From: Solirubrobacter soli DSM 22325
Lineage (GTDB): Bacteria > Actinomycetota > Thermoleophilia > Solirubrobacterales > Solirubrobacteraceae
DNA: 64,000 bases
NCBI RefSeq assembly: GCF_000423665.1
Contig: NZ_AUIK01000023.1
Location: 124,001 to 188,000, forward strand
Direction: 5' to 3'
Part shown: one piece after another, positions 37,955-46,346 of the stretch
How positions within the stretch are numbered: the stretch's first letter is position 1
Layout of the letters: each line of letters begins with the position of its first letter
The notes under the pieces: generated by a model
Told to the model about the DNA's origin: nothing
Seen by the model: the letters and a program-made list of their open reading frames with translations, nothing else
Databases searched by the model: none
Made by a program: the position numbers and the translations under genes

Positions 37955-38727
37955 ATCGGTCGCTCGGCCGCCAATCGGACGGGACGAACGTTGTAGATCT
38001 CGAAGCCGAGCCGCTGCTGGAAGTACTGCAGGCCGGGTGCCAGCCGAACGGTCCCACCGACCAGCAGGAGGCTCACCCGCTCGTCGATCAGCGAGTTGAT
38101 GACGTGCAGCGAGAGCGCGTAGCGCGCCGGCGCCCCCGCAGCGCCCGCAACCCCGTGCAGGAACACGAGGAGCGCGCACCGGACGTCCACCTCGAGCGCG
38201 GCGATCGCGACCACGTCGCCGGTCGGGTCGACCGCCACATGCACCTGCTGCCGCGCGACGTCCAGGCCGATCGCCTGCTTGAGGTACCGCCGCTCGGCTC
38301 GCGTGTTCGGAAGGTCCAGGTTGCGCAGCAGCCGGTCGAGCGCCGCGTTCCTCTCGTCGATCGAGTGCAGCTCGCGGCACGAGATCCCCAGCGCGTCCGC
38401 GTGGTGGACGTTGGTCCGCAGCGCCTGGCGCGAGTGCCCTCGTTGGTACCGGACCCGGTCATCCGGAAGCGGCAACACGGCGCGAGCGAGCCGCGTCGGC
38501 GGCGACCGCACCGTACGCCGGATCGCGTCACCCGCCGGTGACGGCGAGAGCGGCAGATCGAGGCGGTCGAGCCGCCGGACCGCGCCCGCCCCGTTCCACA
38601 TCGCGCGGCGACGACTCCCCGCCAGCACGATCAACTCACGCCAGCAATGCGCGCGGCGAAGCGCCTCGACCTCGCGTGCGACGGCGCTGAGGGTCTGGAA
38701 GTCCGCGCTGGCATACCGCGTCCTCAC
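37831..38727 (-). CDS. GNAT-like acyltransferase of unknown function
   Basis: 298 aa, GTG start. The central and C-terminal part resembles a GNAT fold: HVAVDPTGDVVAIAALEV, then RYALSLHVINSLIDERVSLL, then LAPGLQYFQQRLGFEIYNVR (a typical last-strand motif). The N-terminus is arginine-rich. The C-terminal 41 residues are antisense to the end of the phosphotransferase, so either this end or that one may be overextended. No substrate can be assigned. Confidence 0.65.
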   Translation of the reverse strand: MRTRYASADFQTLSAVAREVEALRRAHCWRELIVLAGSRRRAMWNGAGAVRRLDRLDLPLSPSPAGDAIRRTVRSPPTRLARAVLPLPDDRVRYQRGHSRQALRTNVHHADALGISCRELHSIDERNAALDRLLRNLDLPNTRAERRYLKQAIGLDVARQQVHVAVDPTGDVVAIAALEVDVRCALLVFLHGVAGAAGAPARYALSLHVINSLIDERVSLLLVGGTVRLAPGLQYFQQRLGFEIYNVRPVRLAAERPIHAASRFAPWRRRMLSSSSTASVGGRVPNAVRRSEWPQRSE

Positions 38728-38756
38728 ATCTCGACGCTACCAACATGAGAACTCCC

Positions 38757-38765
38757 TGTGGATAA
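38757..38765 (-). promoter_or_regulatory. Perfect DnaA box (TTATCCACA)
   Basis: TTATCCACA on the minus strand, an exact match to the DnaA box consensus. It lies in the intergenic gap before the transporter gene, about 6 kb from dnaA. Weaker matches lie in recF and gyrB (TTGTCCACA). Confidence 0.5.
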
Positions 38766-38772
38766 TCCGCAC

Positions 38773-38832
38773 ATGACGACGATCACCCTCGACGGGACTC
38801 CTCGCGGCGACAGCCGACGTGATCCTCCCTGA
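38773..38832 (+). CDS. Possible 19-codon leader ORF coupled to the EamA gene
   Basis: ATG at 38773 encodes a 19-residue frame beginning MTTITLDGTPRGD. Its TGA overlaps the candidate CTG start of the transporter (CTGA). A coupled leader is suggested by position only. Confidence 0.3.
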   Translation: MTTITLDGTPRGDSRRDPP

Positions 38833-39695
38833 CCGCGCGTGCCGGCCGCGCCCTCGGCGCGACCCCGGCACCGGCCCTGGTCCTGCTCGGCATCCTCAGC
38901 GTGCAGCTGGGCTCGGCAGTGGCCAAGCATCTGTTCGACGAGGTCGGCAGCTTCGGAACCGTCGCGCTGCGGCTGTGCTTCGCCGCCGCGGTGCTCCTGC
39001 TGCTGTGGCGGCCGCCGCTCCGCCTGAGTAGGCGCGCCTGGACCGTCGTGCTCGCCTACGGCGCGGTCCTCGGCCTGATGAACCTGTGCTTCTACTCGGC
39101 GCTGGCCCGGATTCCGCTGGGGATCGCGGTCACCATCGAGTTCCTCGGGCCGCTGGCGGTGGCCCTCGCCGGCTCGCGGCGCTGGCTGGACGCCGTGTGG
39201 GCCGTGCTCGCGGCGGGTGGCGTCGTTCTGCTGATGGACGGCGGCGGCGCCGACCTCGACGCGCTGGGCGTGCTGCTCGCCCTCGCGGCCGGCGCGTGCT
39301 GGGGCGTCTACATCCTGGTCGGCGCGGCGCTCGGCCGCCACACCACCGAAGGCAACGGACTGGCGCTGGGCATGGCCGTCGCTGCGGCGATGGTCGTGCC
39401 CTTCGGCGTGGCAGACAGCGGCGCCGGACTGCTCGAGCCGTGGGTTCTCCTCGCGGGCTTCGGCGTCGCGCTCCTGTCGTCGGTGATCCCCTACTCGCTC
39501 GACCTCGAAGCGCTGCGGAGAATCCCGCCGCGCGTGTTCGGGATCCTGATGAGCCTCGAACCGGCCCTGGCGGCGCTCATCGGCCTCATCCTGCTCGGAG
39601 AGTCTCTGCACGCGTCCCAGTGGATCGCCGTGCTGTGCGTGGTGGCCGCCTCGGCGGGCGCCACGCGCGGCGCCCGAGGGGAGGTTGCGGCCTAG
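38829..39695 (+). CDS. EamA/DMT-family transporter (RhtA-like)
   Basis: 288 aa if translation starts at CTG 38829; GTG 38901 is the first standard start. The N-terminal helix ALVLLGILSVQLGSAVAKHL lies largely before that GTG and would be broken by it, so CTG is favoured. About ten spans follow, in two EamA repeats (AYGAVLGLMNLCFYSALARI, LLLGESLHASQWIAVLCVV). The family exports amino acids such as threonine or homoserine, or other metabolites. The substrate is unknown. Confidence 0.82.
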   Translation: MTARAGRALGATPAPALVLLGILSVQLGSAVAKHLFDEVGSFGTVALRLCFAAAVLLLLWRPPLRLSRRAWTVVLAYGAVLGLMNLCFYSALARIPLGIAVTIEFLGPLAVALAGSRRWLDAVWAVLAAGGVVLLMDGGGADLDALGVLLALAAGACWGVYILVGAALGRHTTEGNGLALGMAVAAAMVVPFGVADSGAGLLEPWVLLAGFGVALLSSVIPYSLDLEALRRIPPRVFGILMSLEPALAALIGLILLGESLHASQWIAVLCVVAASAGATRGARGEVAA

Positions 39696-39704
39696 AGACG
39701 CGAA

Positions 39705-39724
39705 ACCCCGCTCGGTGGCGGGGT
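39705..39724 (-). terminator. Terminator of the tRNA-Ile/parB transcript
   Basis: ACCCCGC and GCGGGGT form a 7-bp stem with a 6-nt loop, 10 bp past the tRNA 3' end on the minus strand, followed by TTT. It may also end transport-gene transcription from the other side. Confidence 0.6.
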
Positions 39725-39733
39725 CTGGGCGAG

Positions 39734-40674
<941 letters not shown>

Positions 40675-40682
<8 letters not shown>

Positions 40683-41433
40683 GGGCAGCCACCTCCTTGG
40701 CGAGCTCGAAGTAGGCCTCCGAGCCGGCGCAGTGGGGGTCGTGGTGGATGACCGGGATCCCGTAGCTCGGCGCCTCGCCGAGGCGCACGTTGCGCGGGAT
40801 CACGGTGTCGAAGACCAGGGCCGGGAAGTGCTCGCGGACCTCGCGCTCGACGTCCTGGGCGAGCTTCGTGCGCGCGTCGTGCATCGTCAGCAGCATGCCG
40901 GCGACGGTCAGGCGCGGGTTGAGCTCGCGCTGGATCAGCGAGAGCGTGTCGAGGAGGCCCGCCAGGCCTTCGAGGGCGAAGTACTCGGTCTGGACCGGGA
41001 CGATGACCCGCTCGGCGGCGACGAGCGCGTTGACGGTCAGCGGGCCGAGCGACGGCGGGCAGTCGAGCAGGATGAAGGCGTACTCGGAGCGCAGCGGGTC
41101 GAGCGCGTCCCGGAGGCGGCTCTCGGAGCCCGGCAGGCGCGGGAGCTCCATTGTCGCGCCCGCGAGGTCGGGCGTCGAGATGAGGATCGAGAGGCCTTCG
41201 ACCCCGGTCGGCCGGACGGCGTCGACGGCGTCGATGTCCCCGGCGAGGACGTCGTAGACGCCCGGACTGTCGTCGCGGGACACGCCGAGGCCGACGGTCG
41301 CGTTGCCCTGCGGGTCGACGTCGACCACGAGGGTCTCGTAGCCCGCGGCCGCGATGCACGCGGCCATGTTGACCGCGGTGGTCGTCTTGCCGACCCCGCC
41401 CTTCTGATTCGCGATCGCGTAGATGGTGCCCAT
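40675..41433 (-). CDS. parA: Chromosome partitioning ATPase ParA
   Basis: 252-aa Walker ATPase that moves the ParB-parS complex. The deviant Walker A is NQKGGVGKTTTAVNMA, with DVDPQGNATVGLG and ILLDCPPSLGPLTVNAL following. No N-terminal HTH is present, which is typical of chromosomal ParA (Soj type). A perfect parS site lies about 50 bp upstream. TAGCTT lies 9 nt before the ATG. Confidence 0.96.
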
Positions 41434-41479
41434 GCGGACCCGAAGCTAGCGGCGGGACCGGTCGGACCCGCGCCTCGGG

Positions 41480-41495
41480 TGTTTCACGTGAAACA
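41480..41495. promoter_or_regulatory. parS site (perfect)
   Basis: TGTTTCACGTGAAACA is an exact 16-bp palindrome matching the bacterial parS consensus, between parA and the DUF5808 gene. It is the nucleation site for ParB spreading. Confidence 0.93.
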
Positions 41496-41507
41496 CCGAT
41501 CCCGCGT

Positions 41508-41684
41508 TCAGCGGGACTTTCGGCGCGGGAAGAACGCGCCGAGATTGACGTCGTACCCCCAGCCGTACGCCTTCGGGACGAAGACCGTCCGCGAGTCGCG
41601 ATTCCACAGCGTGCGGCGGAAACGCGCCACGGTCGGGGGGCGCCAGTCGTACGGGATGCCGAGAAACGTGCCGCGTTGAGCCAT
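41508..41684 (-). CDS. Small DUF5808-type protein
   Basis: 58-residue protein, too short for most ORF cut-offs. It reads MAQRGTFLGIPYDWRPPTVA and later FVPKAYGWGYDVNLGAFFPR, matching the G-x-P-Y-D-W-R and PKAxGWGYxxNL pattern of DUF5808 proteins in actinobacteria. It lies between rsmG and parS. Function is unknown. It ends 13 bp from the parS site. Confidence 0.75.
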   Translation of the reverse strand: MAQRGTFLGIPYDWRPPTVARFRRTLWNRDSRTVFVPKAYGWGYDVNLGAFFPRRKSR

Positions 41685-41702
41685 GACTCCAGGGTGCCAG
41701 CC

Positions 41703-42377
41703 TCAGGTGCCGAGCGGCCGCTTGCTCGCCATCCCGGGGCGGCGTGGGAAGCGCGCCGGCGTGGGCGCGATCTTGCGGAACGGGTGCAGCGTGTGATCAC
41801 GCGCACCGGGGAAGGGCGTCACGCCGACCACCTCCAGCGGTTCCAGGCCGAGGATCTCCGCCGCGGCGAGTCCGCGGGCGCGTTCCTCCTCGGACACGGC
41901 AGCCTTCCACGCGACGAAGTGCCCGCCCTCCACCAGCAGCGGCGCCGCGTACTCGAGGATCACCGGCAGCGCCGCGAGCGCCCGCGCGGTCACGAGGTCC
42001 TGCACCCCCAGGCCCTCCGGCCAGGCCTCCGCCCGCGCGTTGACGACCGTGACATTCGTGAGCTCTCCCACCTCCACCGCCTTCTCGAGGTAGCGGCAAT
42101 GGCGGATCTGGCTGTCGACGAGGGAGACCTCCGCCTCGGGCAGGGCCGCGGCCAACGCGAGGCCAGGCCATCCGGCGCCGGAGCCGAGGTCCGCGATCCG
42201 CGAGGCCGCGGCCACGTATGGCAGCTGCAACGCGACGAGCGCATCGGCCACGTGCCGCTCGACCGCATCGGGGACGTGCTTGACGGTCGTCGACGCCGTC
42301 GGGTCCGTCGCCTGCAGCTCGAGGATGCGCCCGAGCGCGCGGACGGCGTGCGCGGGCGCGACCTCGGAGAGTTTCAC
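41703..42377 (-). CDS. rsmG: 16S rRNA (guanine527-N7)-methyltransferase RsmG
   Basis: 224-aa SAM enzyme methylating G527 of 16S rRNA. Motifs: HVADALVALQLPYV, the SAM-binding ADLGSGAGWPGLALAAALPE and VTARALAALPVILEYAAPLL. The GTG start at 42377 falls inside a parS-like palindrome. Its position between jag and parA follows the common origin-proximal order. Confidence 0.93.
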   Translation of the reverse strand: MKLSEVAPAHAVRALGRILELQATDPTASTTVKHVPDAVERHVADALVALQLPYVAAASRIADLGSGAGWPGLALAAALPEAEVSLVDSQIRHCRYLEKAVEVGELTNVTVVNARAEAWPEGLGVQDLVTARALAALPVILEYAAPLLVEGGHFVAWKAAVSEEERARGLAAAEILGLEPLEVVGVTPFPGARDHTLHPFRKIAPTPARFPRRPGMASKRPLGT

Positions 42378-42385
42378 GTGAAACG
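42370..42385. promoter_or_regulatory. Second parS site overlapping the rsmG start
   Basis: AGTTTCACGTGAAACG keeps the 14-bp core palindrome (42371-42384) with changes only at the outer bases. The rsmG GTG start lies within it. Confidence 0.85.
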
Positions 42386-42391
42386 CCTGGC

Positions 42392-42850
42392 TCAGTCGAG
42401 CGGCGCCACGACGAGGTGGCGATCGGGCTCGGTGCCCTCGGAGTACGTCTCGACGTCCTCGCGGTCCTTGAGGTACTCGTGGACGACCTTGCGCTCCGTC
42501 GCGCTCATCGCGTCGAGGGCGACCGGACGACCGCTGTCGACCGCCTTCTCCGCGGCCTCGTCGGCCTGGCGCTGCAGGGCCTGCTCACGCCGCTCGCGGT
42601 AGCCGGCGGCGTCGACGACGACCCGCATCCCCGTGGCCGGCGGATGGTCGCGCGTCGCGGCCTTGAACGCGAGGTGCTGGACGGCGTCGATCGTCGCCCC
42701 GTGGCGGCCGATGAACAGCCCCAGATCGTCACCTTCGAGGGTGGCCGTGATCACACGGCCCTCCTCCTCGATGATCACGTCGGCGTCGAGCGAGAGCGCC
42801 TCGCTGACGTGCTCCAACAGGTCCCGGACGCGATCCCCGGATGCGCTCAT
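42392..42850 (-). CDS. jag: Jag/KhpB RNA-binding protein (KH and R3H domains)
   Basis: 152 aa. A KH-like domain (LGLFIGRHGATIDAVQHLAF) is followed by an R3H domain (RPVALDAMSATERKVVHEYL, ending EGTEPDRHLVV). The short N-terminal Jag segment is reduced. The gene follows yidC with overlap (stop and start share 42847-42850), as in many bacteria. It is an RNA-binding protein linked to cell elongation and membrane protein synthesis. Confidence 0.92.
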   Translation of the reverse strand: MSASGDRVRDLLEHVSEALSLDADVIIEEEGRVITATLEGDDLGLFIGRHGATIDAVQHLAFKAATRDHPPATGMRVVVDAAGYRERREQALQRQADEAAEKAVDSGRPVALDAMSATERKVVHEYLKDREDVETYSEGTEPDRHLVVAPLD

Positions 42851-43779
42851 CGCCGTCTCCCTGAACGTTTCTTCTTCTTACGCGGTGGTGTGGGCGGCGG
42901 ACCGGGCGCGCGGCCCTTGGGCTCCGCCGACCCGTCCGACGTCTGCTTGGGCTTTGCCGCACGCGCCGGCTTGTCCGCTGTCGAGGTCGAACTCGACGAC
43001 GACCCGCCTCCGAACAGGGCGGACAACCCGCCACCTCCGGTGTCGACGCCGGCGGGCCGCAACGGACCAAGACGCTTGCGGATGATCGCCTGCTGCGCGA
43101 TCGTCCAGATGTTCGTCGTGATCCAGTACACGAGCAGGCCGGCCGGGAACTGGATGACGAACGTGACGAAGACGAACGGGAGCGCCAGGAAGATCATGCG
43201 CTGCGTGCGATCGGTCGTGGTCGACATCAGCAGCGTCGAGAACAGCTGCGAGCCGACGTAGAGCACGATCAGGATCACGAGGGTCGTGCCCGTCGCCTTG
43301 TCCGTCAGATCGGTGATGAACCCGAAGGACGACTCGGCCGTGTGCCCGCACGGGATCGGGTGCGCGTAGTTCGCCGTCCCCTCGCCGTTGATGTCCGGGC
43401 AGATGTCGCGCCGGAGATCGGTGCGGAGCATGTAGTACAGGGAGATGAAGACCGGGAACTGCGCCACCATCGGGAGGCACGAGGCGAACGGATTCACCTT
43501 GTTCTCGCGGTAGAACTTCATCATCTCCTGGTTCATCCGCTCCTTGTCGTTCTTGAAGCGTTCCTGGAGCTTTTTCATCTCCGGCTGGAGATGGGCCAGC
43601 CGCTGCATCGAGTGGAACTGCTTGAACGTGAGCGGAAGCAGGCATGCGCGCACGAGGATCGTCAGGAAGATGATCGACCAGCCCCACGAGCCGATCACCT
43701 TGTGGATCTCCACGAGGATCGCGTGGAAGAAGTCGATCAGCGGCTGGATGATCGGGACGGAAGCGAGAAGGAAGTGCAC
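42847..43779 (-). CDS. yidC: Membrane protein insertase YidC
   Basis: 310 aa Oxa1/YidC insertase. An N-terminal membrane-region helix leads to the conserved core IIFLTILVRACLLPLTFKQF and QPEMKKLQERFKNDKERMNQ. CLPMVAQFPVFISLYYMLRT and FVTFVIQFPAGLLVYWITTN follow. The C-terminal tail is serine-, proline- and basic-rich (PRKKKKRSGRRR) and likely contacts ribosomes. The start is GTG at 43779. It sits with rpmH, rnpA and yidD. Confidence 0.95.
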   Translation of the reverse strand: MHFLLASVPIIQPLIDFFHAILVEIHKVIGSWGWSIIFLTILVRACLLPLTFKQFHSMQRLAHLQPEMKKLQERFKNDKERMNQEMMKFYRENKVNPFASCLPMVAQFPVFISLYYMLRTDLRRDICPDINGEGTANYAHPIPCGHTAESSFGFITDLTDKATGTTLVILIVLYVGSQLFSTLLMSTTTDRTQRMIFLALPFVFVTFVIQFPAGLLVYWITTNIWTIAQQAIIRKRLGPLRPAGVDTGGGGLSALFGGGSSSSSTSTADKPARAAKPKQTSDGSAEPKGRAPGPPPTPPRKKKKRSGRRR

Positions 43780-43782
43780 GGC

Positions 43783-44034
43783 CTAAGAGTGAGAGGGGTG
43801 GTGGTGGCGATCGAAAAGGGTCTGCGCTGTCACGGGGTCATAGCCGCCGTGGCTGAACGGGTTGCAGCGCAGAATGCGCCAAGCCGCGAGCACCGTACCT
43901 CTGAGGATGCCATAGCGCTCTACGGCCTGCACCGCGTACTCCGAGCAGGTCGGGTGGTACTTGCAGCGACGCGGGAACGCCGGCGAGATCCAGCGCTGAT
44001 AGGCGCGGATCGGGCCGATCACGAGCGCCTTCAC
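43783..44034 (-). CDS. yidD: Membrane protein insertion efficiency factor YidD
   Basis: 83 aa. Conserved block: PIRAYQRWISPAFPRRCKYH, PTCSEYAVQAVERYG and ILRCNPFSHGGYDPV, with the cysteine trio typical of YidD. It aids YidC-dependent insertion. It is coupled to rnpA by a 4-bp overlap. Confidence 0.95.
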   Translation of the reverse strand: MKALVIGPIRAYQRWISPAFPRRCKYHPTCSEYAVQAVERYGILRGTVLAAWRILRCNPFSHGGYDPVTAQTLFDRHHHPSHS

Positions 44035-44423
44035 GAAGCGCCTTCGGAAGCGGGCGCGCCGCCGAGCGAGTCGACGAGCTCCGCCAGGACCTTGCGCACG
44101 CCGGGCATGCCCTCGCGCTCGGCCAGGCCCCGCGCGTCCGGCCGCGCGACGACGACGTAGTCCGAGCTGGTGGGCAGCCGCGCCGCCTCCTCCCAGAACG
44201 CCTCGCGCAGCACGCGCTTGACCCGGTTGCGGTCGACGGCGCCGCCGATCCGCTTGGAGACGGACAGCCCCAGGCGCGGGCCCTCGGACGGATCCGCGCG
44301 CGACTCGTCCTCGCGCGGGAAGGCGTATAGGACGAGGAAACGATTCCCCTTGGAACGGCCTTGCCGATAGACGCGCTCGAACTCCGCGCTGCGCGACAAC
44401 CGGCGGCGACGGGGAGCGGCCAC
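44031..44423 (-). CDS. rnpA: Ribonuclease P protein component
   Basis: 130 aa basic protein cofactor of RNase P. Motif GLSVSKRIGGAVDRNRVKRV carries the RNR signature, with RRLSRSAEFERVYRQGRSKG at the N-terminus. I begin at GTG 44423; the frame is open further and partly overlaps rpmH, so the start is uncertain. The gene is between rpmH and yidD as usual. Confidence 0.93.
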   Translation of the reverse strand: MAAPRRRRLSRSAEFERVYRQGRSKGNRFLVLYAFPREDESRADPSEGPRLGLSVSKRIGGAVDRNRVKRVLREAFWEEAARLPTSSDYVVVARPDARGLAEREGMPGVRKVLAELVDSLGGAPASEGAS

Positions 44424-44428
44424 AGGGG

Positions 44429-44563
44429 CTAGACAGTCAGTCGCTTGCGGCCCTTGTCGCGGCGCCGCTTGAGGACGATGCGTCCCGCGCGGGTGGACAT
44501 GCGCTGACGGAACCCGTGGGTGCGGGCGCGCTTGCGCTTCTTGGGCTGGTAGGTGCGCTTCAC
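44429..44563 (-). CDS. rpmH: Ribosomal protein bL34
   Basis: 44-residue protein of the large ribosomal subunit. [20 protein letters not shown] and [20 protein letters not shown] match bL34. GTG start at 44563. A -10-like TATCCT lies on the minus strand at 44646-44651. Confidence 0.96.
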   Translation of the reverse strand: MKRTYQPKKRKRARTHGFRQRMSTRAGRIVLKRRRDKGRKRLTV

Positions 44564-44864
44564 GTTCGTGGACTCCTTCGCCGCGGGCCGGGGGTGTGGA
44601 GGGCTCGGGGCAGCACCGAGCCGCCTCGCTTCGCGGCGGCGTAGAAGGATACACGGGAGCTCTGCACACCCCCGCGAACAGCCTGTCAACAGCTGTGCGC
44701 AGTCTTCGCGTTCACATTCTCACGCGATTTGCGGAGGCGTCCGGACGACCCGGCGATCGGCCCCCAGACCCTTTGCTATGTTCGCCGCTCCGGGCCCTCC
44801 GCGGCCCTTCTCTGTAGCCCACCACGAGCCTCGGCTCTCGCCGAGGAGGTCCTTCGCCGCGCCT
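44564..44864. other. rpmH-dnaA intergenic region
   Basis: 301 bp without a gene. It holds divergent promoters: minus TATCCT (44646-44651) for rpmH, and plus extended -10 TGCTATGTT (44774-44782) for dnaA. A minus-strand TTGACA at 44684-44689 is spaced too far (32 bp) from TATCCT to pair with it. No perfect DnaA box is present, so it is at most a weak origin candidate. Confidence 0.5.
44774..44782 (+). promoter_or_regulatory. Candidate extended -10 promoter of dnaA
   Basis: TGCTATGTT, a TGn-extended -10, lies 82 bp before the GTG start used for dnaA. Its ATG at 44778 is inside the promoter element, which argues against that ATG as the start codon. Confidence 0.45.
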
Positions 44865-46193
44865 GTGTCAGATCCCGATCCAGCGACAATCTGGCACCGC
44901 TTCCGGACGGAAGCCCAGCGTGCGGTCTCCGAGACCACGTGGAGCATCTGGCTCGAGCGGCTGACGCTCCGCGAGTTCGCCGGCACGACGCTGGTCATCG
45001 AGGCGCCGGACGACGTCCGCTCCTGGGTCGAGACCCGTTTCGCCCGCCTCCTCGGCGCGCTCGCCGAGACGGTGGTCGGGCCCGGCGCGCGCGTGGACAT
45101 CGTCGGGCCCGAGGAGGAGATCCTCTATGAGCGCCCGCGGCCCGAGGCCGTCCGCGCGGCCGCCGCGCAGGAGCTCAACCCGCGGCTGACCTTCGACCAG
45201 TTCGTCATCGGCGACTGCAACCGGCTCGCCCACGCCGCCGCGCTCGCGGTCGCGGAGATGCCCGGGCTGGCCTACAACCCGCTCTTCATCTGCGGCCCGC
45301 CCGGCCTCGGCAAGACCCACCTCCTGCACTCGATCGCCAACTACGTGCACGAGCACGGCGGCGGCCTCAGCGCCCGCTACACGACCGTCGAGGCCTTCAC
45401 CGACCACTTCGTCGGCGCCCTCCACGGCGGTGGGCTGGAGGAGTTCAAGGCGGCCTACCGCGGCGTCGACGTCCTGCTGGTCGACGACGTGCAGTTCCTC
45501 CAGAGCAAGGCCAAGACCGAGCAGGAGTTCTTCCACACCTTCAACGCGCTCCACCAGGCGGGCGCGCAGCTGGTGCTGACGTCGGACCGGCCGCCGCGCG
45601 ACCTCGAGGCGCTCGAGGACCGGCTGCGCGAGCGCTTCGAGGCCGGCCTCGTGTGCGACGTCAAGCCCCCCGAGCACGCCACCCGCCTGACGATCTTGCG
45701 CAAGCGGGTCGCCCAGGACGACGTCGGCGACGTCGACCCCGAGGCGCTCGAGCTGATCGCCCGCCGCGTCGACGCCAACATCCGCGCGCTCGAGGGCGCG
45801 CTGATCCGCGTCGTCGCCTTCGGCTCGCTGACCGGCCGCCCCGTCACCGCGGAGCTGGCCGAGGAGGTCCTCGCCGGCCTCTACCCGAAGCTCAAGCCGC
45901 GTGCGCACACGGTGCAGGAGATCCAGGAGCAGACGTGCGAGGCCTTCGGGATCACGATGGACGCCCTGCTGTCGAGCAGCCGCGCCCAGCCGGTCGCGTT
46001 CGCCCGCCAGGTCGCGATGTACCTCTCGCGGGAGCTGACCGACGTCAGCCTGCCGGCGATCGGCCGCGCGTTCGGCAACCGCAATCACACCACGGTGATG
46101 CACGCGTGCAAGCGCACGGCCGAGCGGATCGCGACCGACAAAGAGGCCTACGAGGCTGTGCGCAAGCTCACCCGCGAGCTCGGCGGCGAGTGA
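44865..46193 (+). CDS. dnaA: Chromosomal replication initiator DnaA
   Basis: 442 aa from GTG 44865 (SDPDPATIWHRF); an ATG at 44778 is possible but sits in the -10 box. Domain III starts with LTFDQFVIGDCNRLAHAAAL. Walker A is GPPGLGKTHLLHSI and Walker B is VDVLLVDDVQFL. Domain IV has the DnaA-box-binding signature GNRNHTTVMHACKR, with VSLPAIGRAFG before it. The variable domain II is very short. It initiates replication and binds DnaA boxes; dnaN follows 153 bp downstream. Confidence 0.95.
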   Translation: MSDPDPATIWHRFRTEAQRAVSETTWSIWLERLTLREFAGTTLVIEAPDDVRSWVETRFARLLGALAETVVGPGARVDIVGPEEEILYERPRPEAVRAAAAQELNPRLTFDQFVIGDCNRLAHAAALAVAEMPGLAYNPLFICGPPGLGKTHLLHSIANYVHEHGGGLSARYTTVEAFTDHFVGALHGGGLEEFKAAYRGVDVLLVDDVQFLQSKAKTEQEFFHTFNALHQAGAQLVLTSDRPPRDLEALEDRLRERFEAGLVCDVKPPEHATRLTILRKRVAQDDVGDVDPEALELIARRVDANIRALEGALIRVVAFGSLTGRPVTAELAEEVLAGLYPKLKPRAHTVQEIQEQTCEAFGITMDALLSSSRAQPVAFARQVAMYLSRELTDVSLPAIGRAFGNRNHTTVMHACKRTAERIATDKEAYEAVRKLTRELGGE

Positions 46194-46346
46194 TGCGATC
46201 CGACTCGCCTGACAGACTTCGACAGTTCATGCACAGGCCTTCACGGCTCGCTGACGCGGTTCGACCGGCTTGTGCACACAATGAACAACCCCGATGACCA
46301 CTGAACTGACCCATCACCCGATCTCGACGCGAGAGGCGGCAGCCGA
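46194..46346. other. dnaA-dnaN intergenic region, possible minimal origin
   Basis: 153 bp. It contains near-matches to DnaA boxes, TCATGCACA and TTGTGCACA, and short AT-richer patches, but no perfect box. It is much shorter than the actinobacterial origins known in this gap. Confidence 0.35.

Noticed and set aside
38819..39031. Alternative start of the EamA gene by frameshift from GTG 38819
   Set aside because: Gives an unrelated arginine/proline-rich peptide and would need a frameshift; CTG 38829 gives a natural first helix.
44553..44864. DnaA starting at 44553 or 44778
   Set aside because: The first lies antisense to rpmH; the second ATG is inside a good -10 box, and homology starts after 44865.
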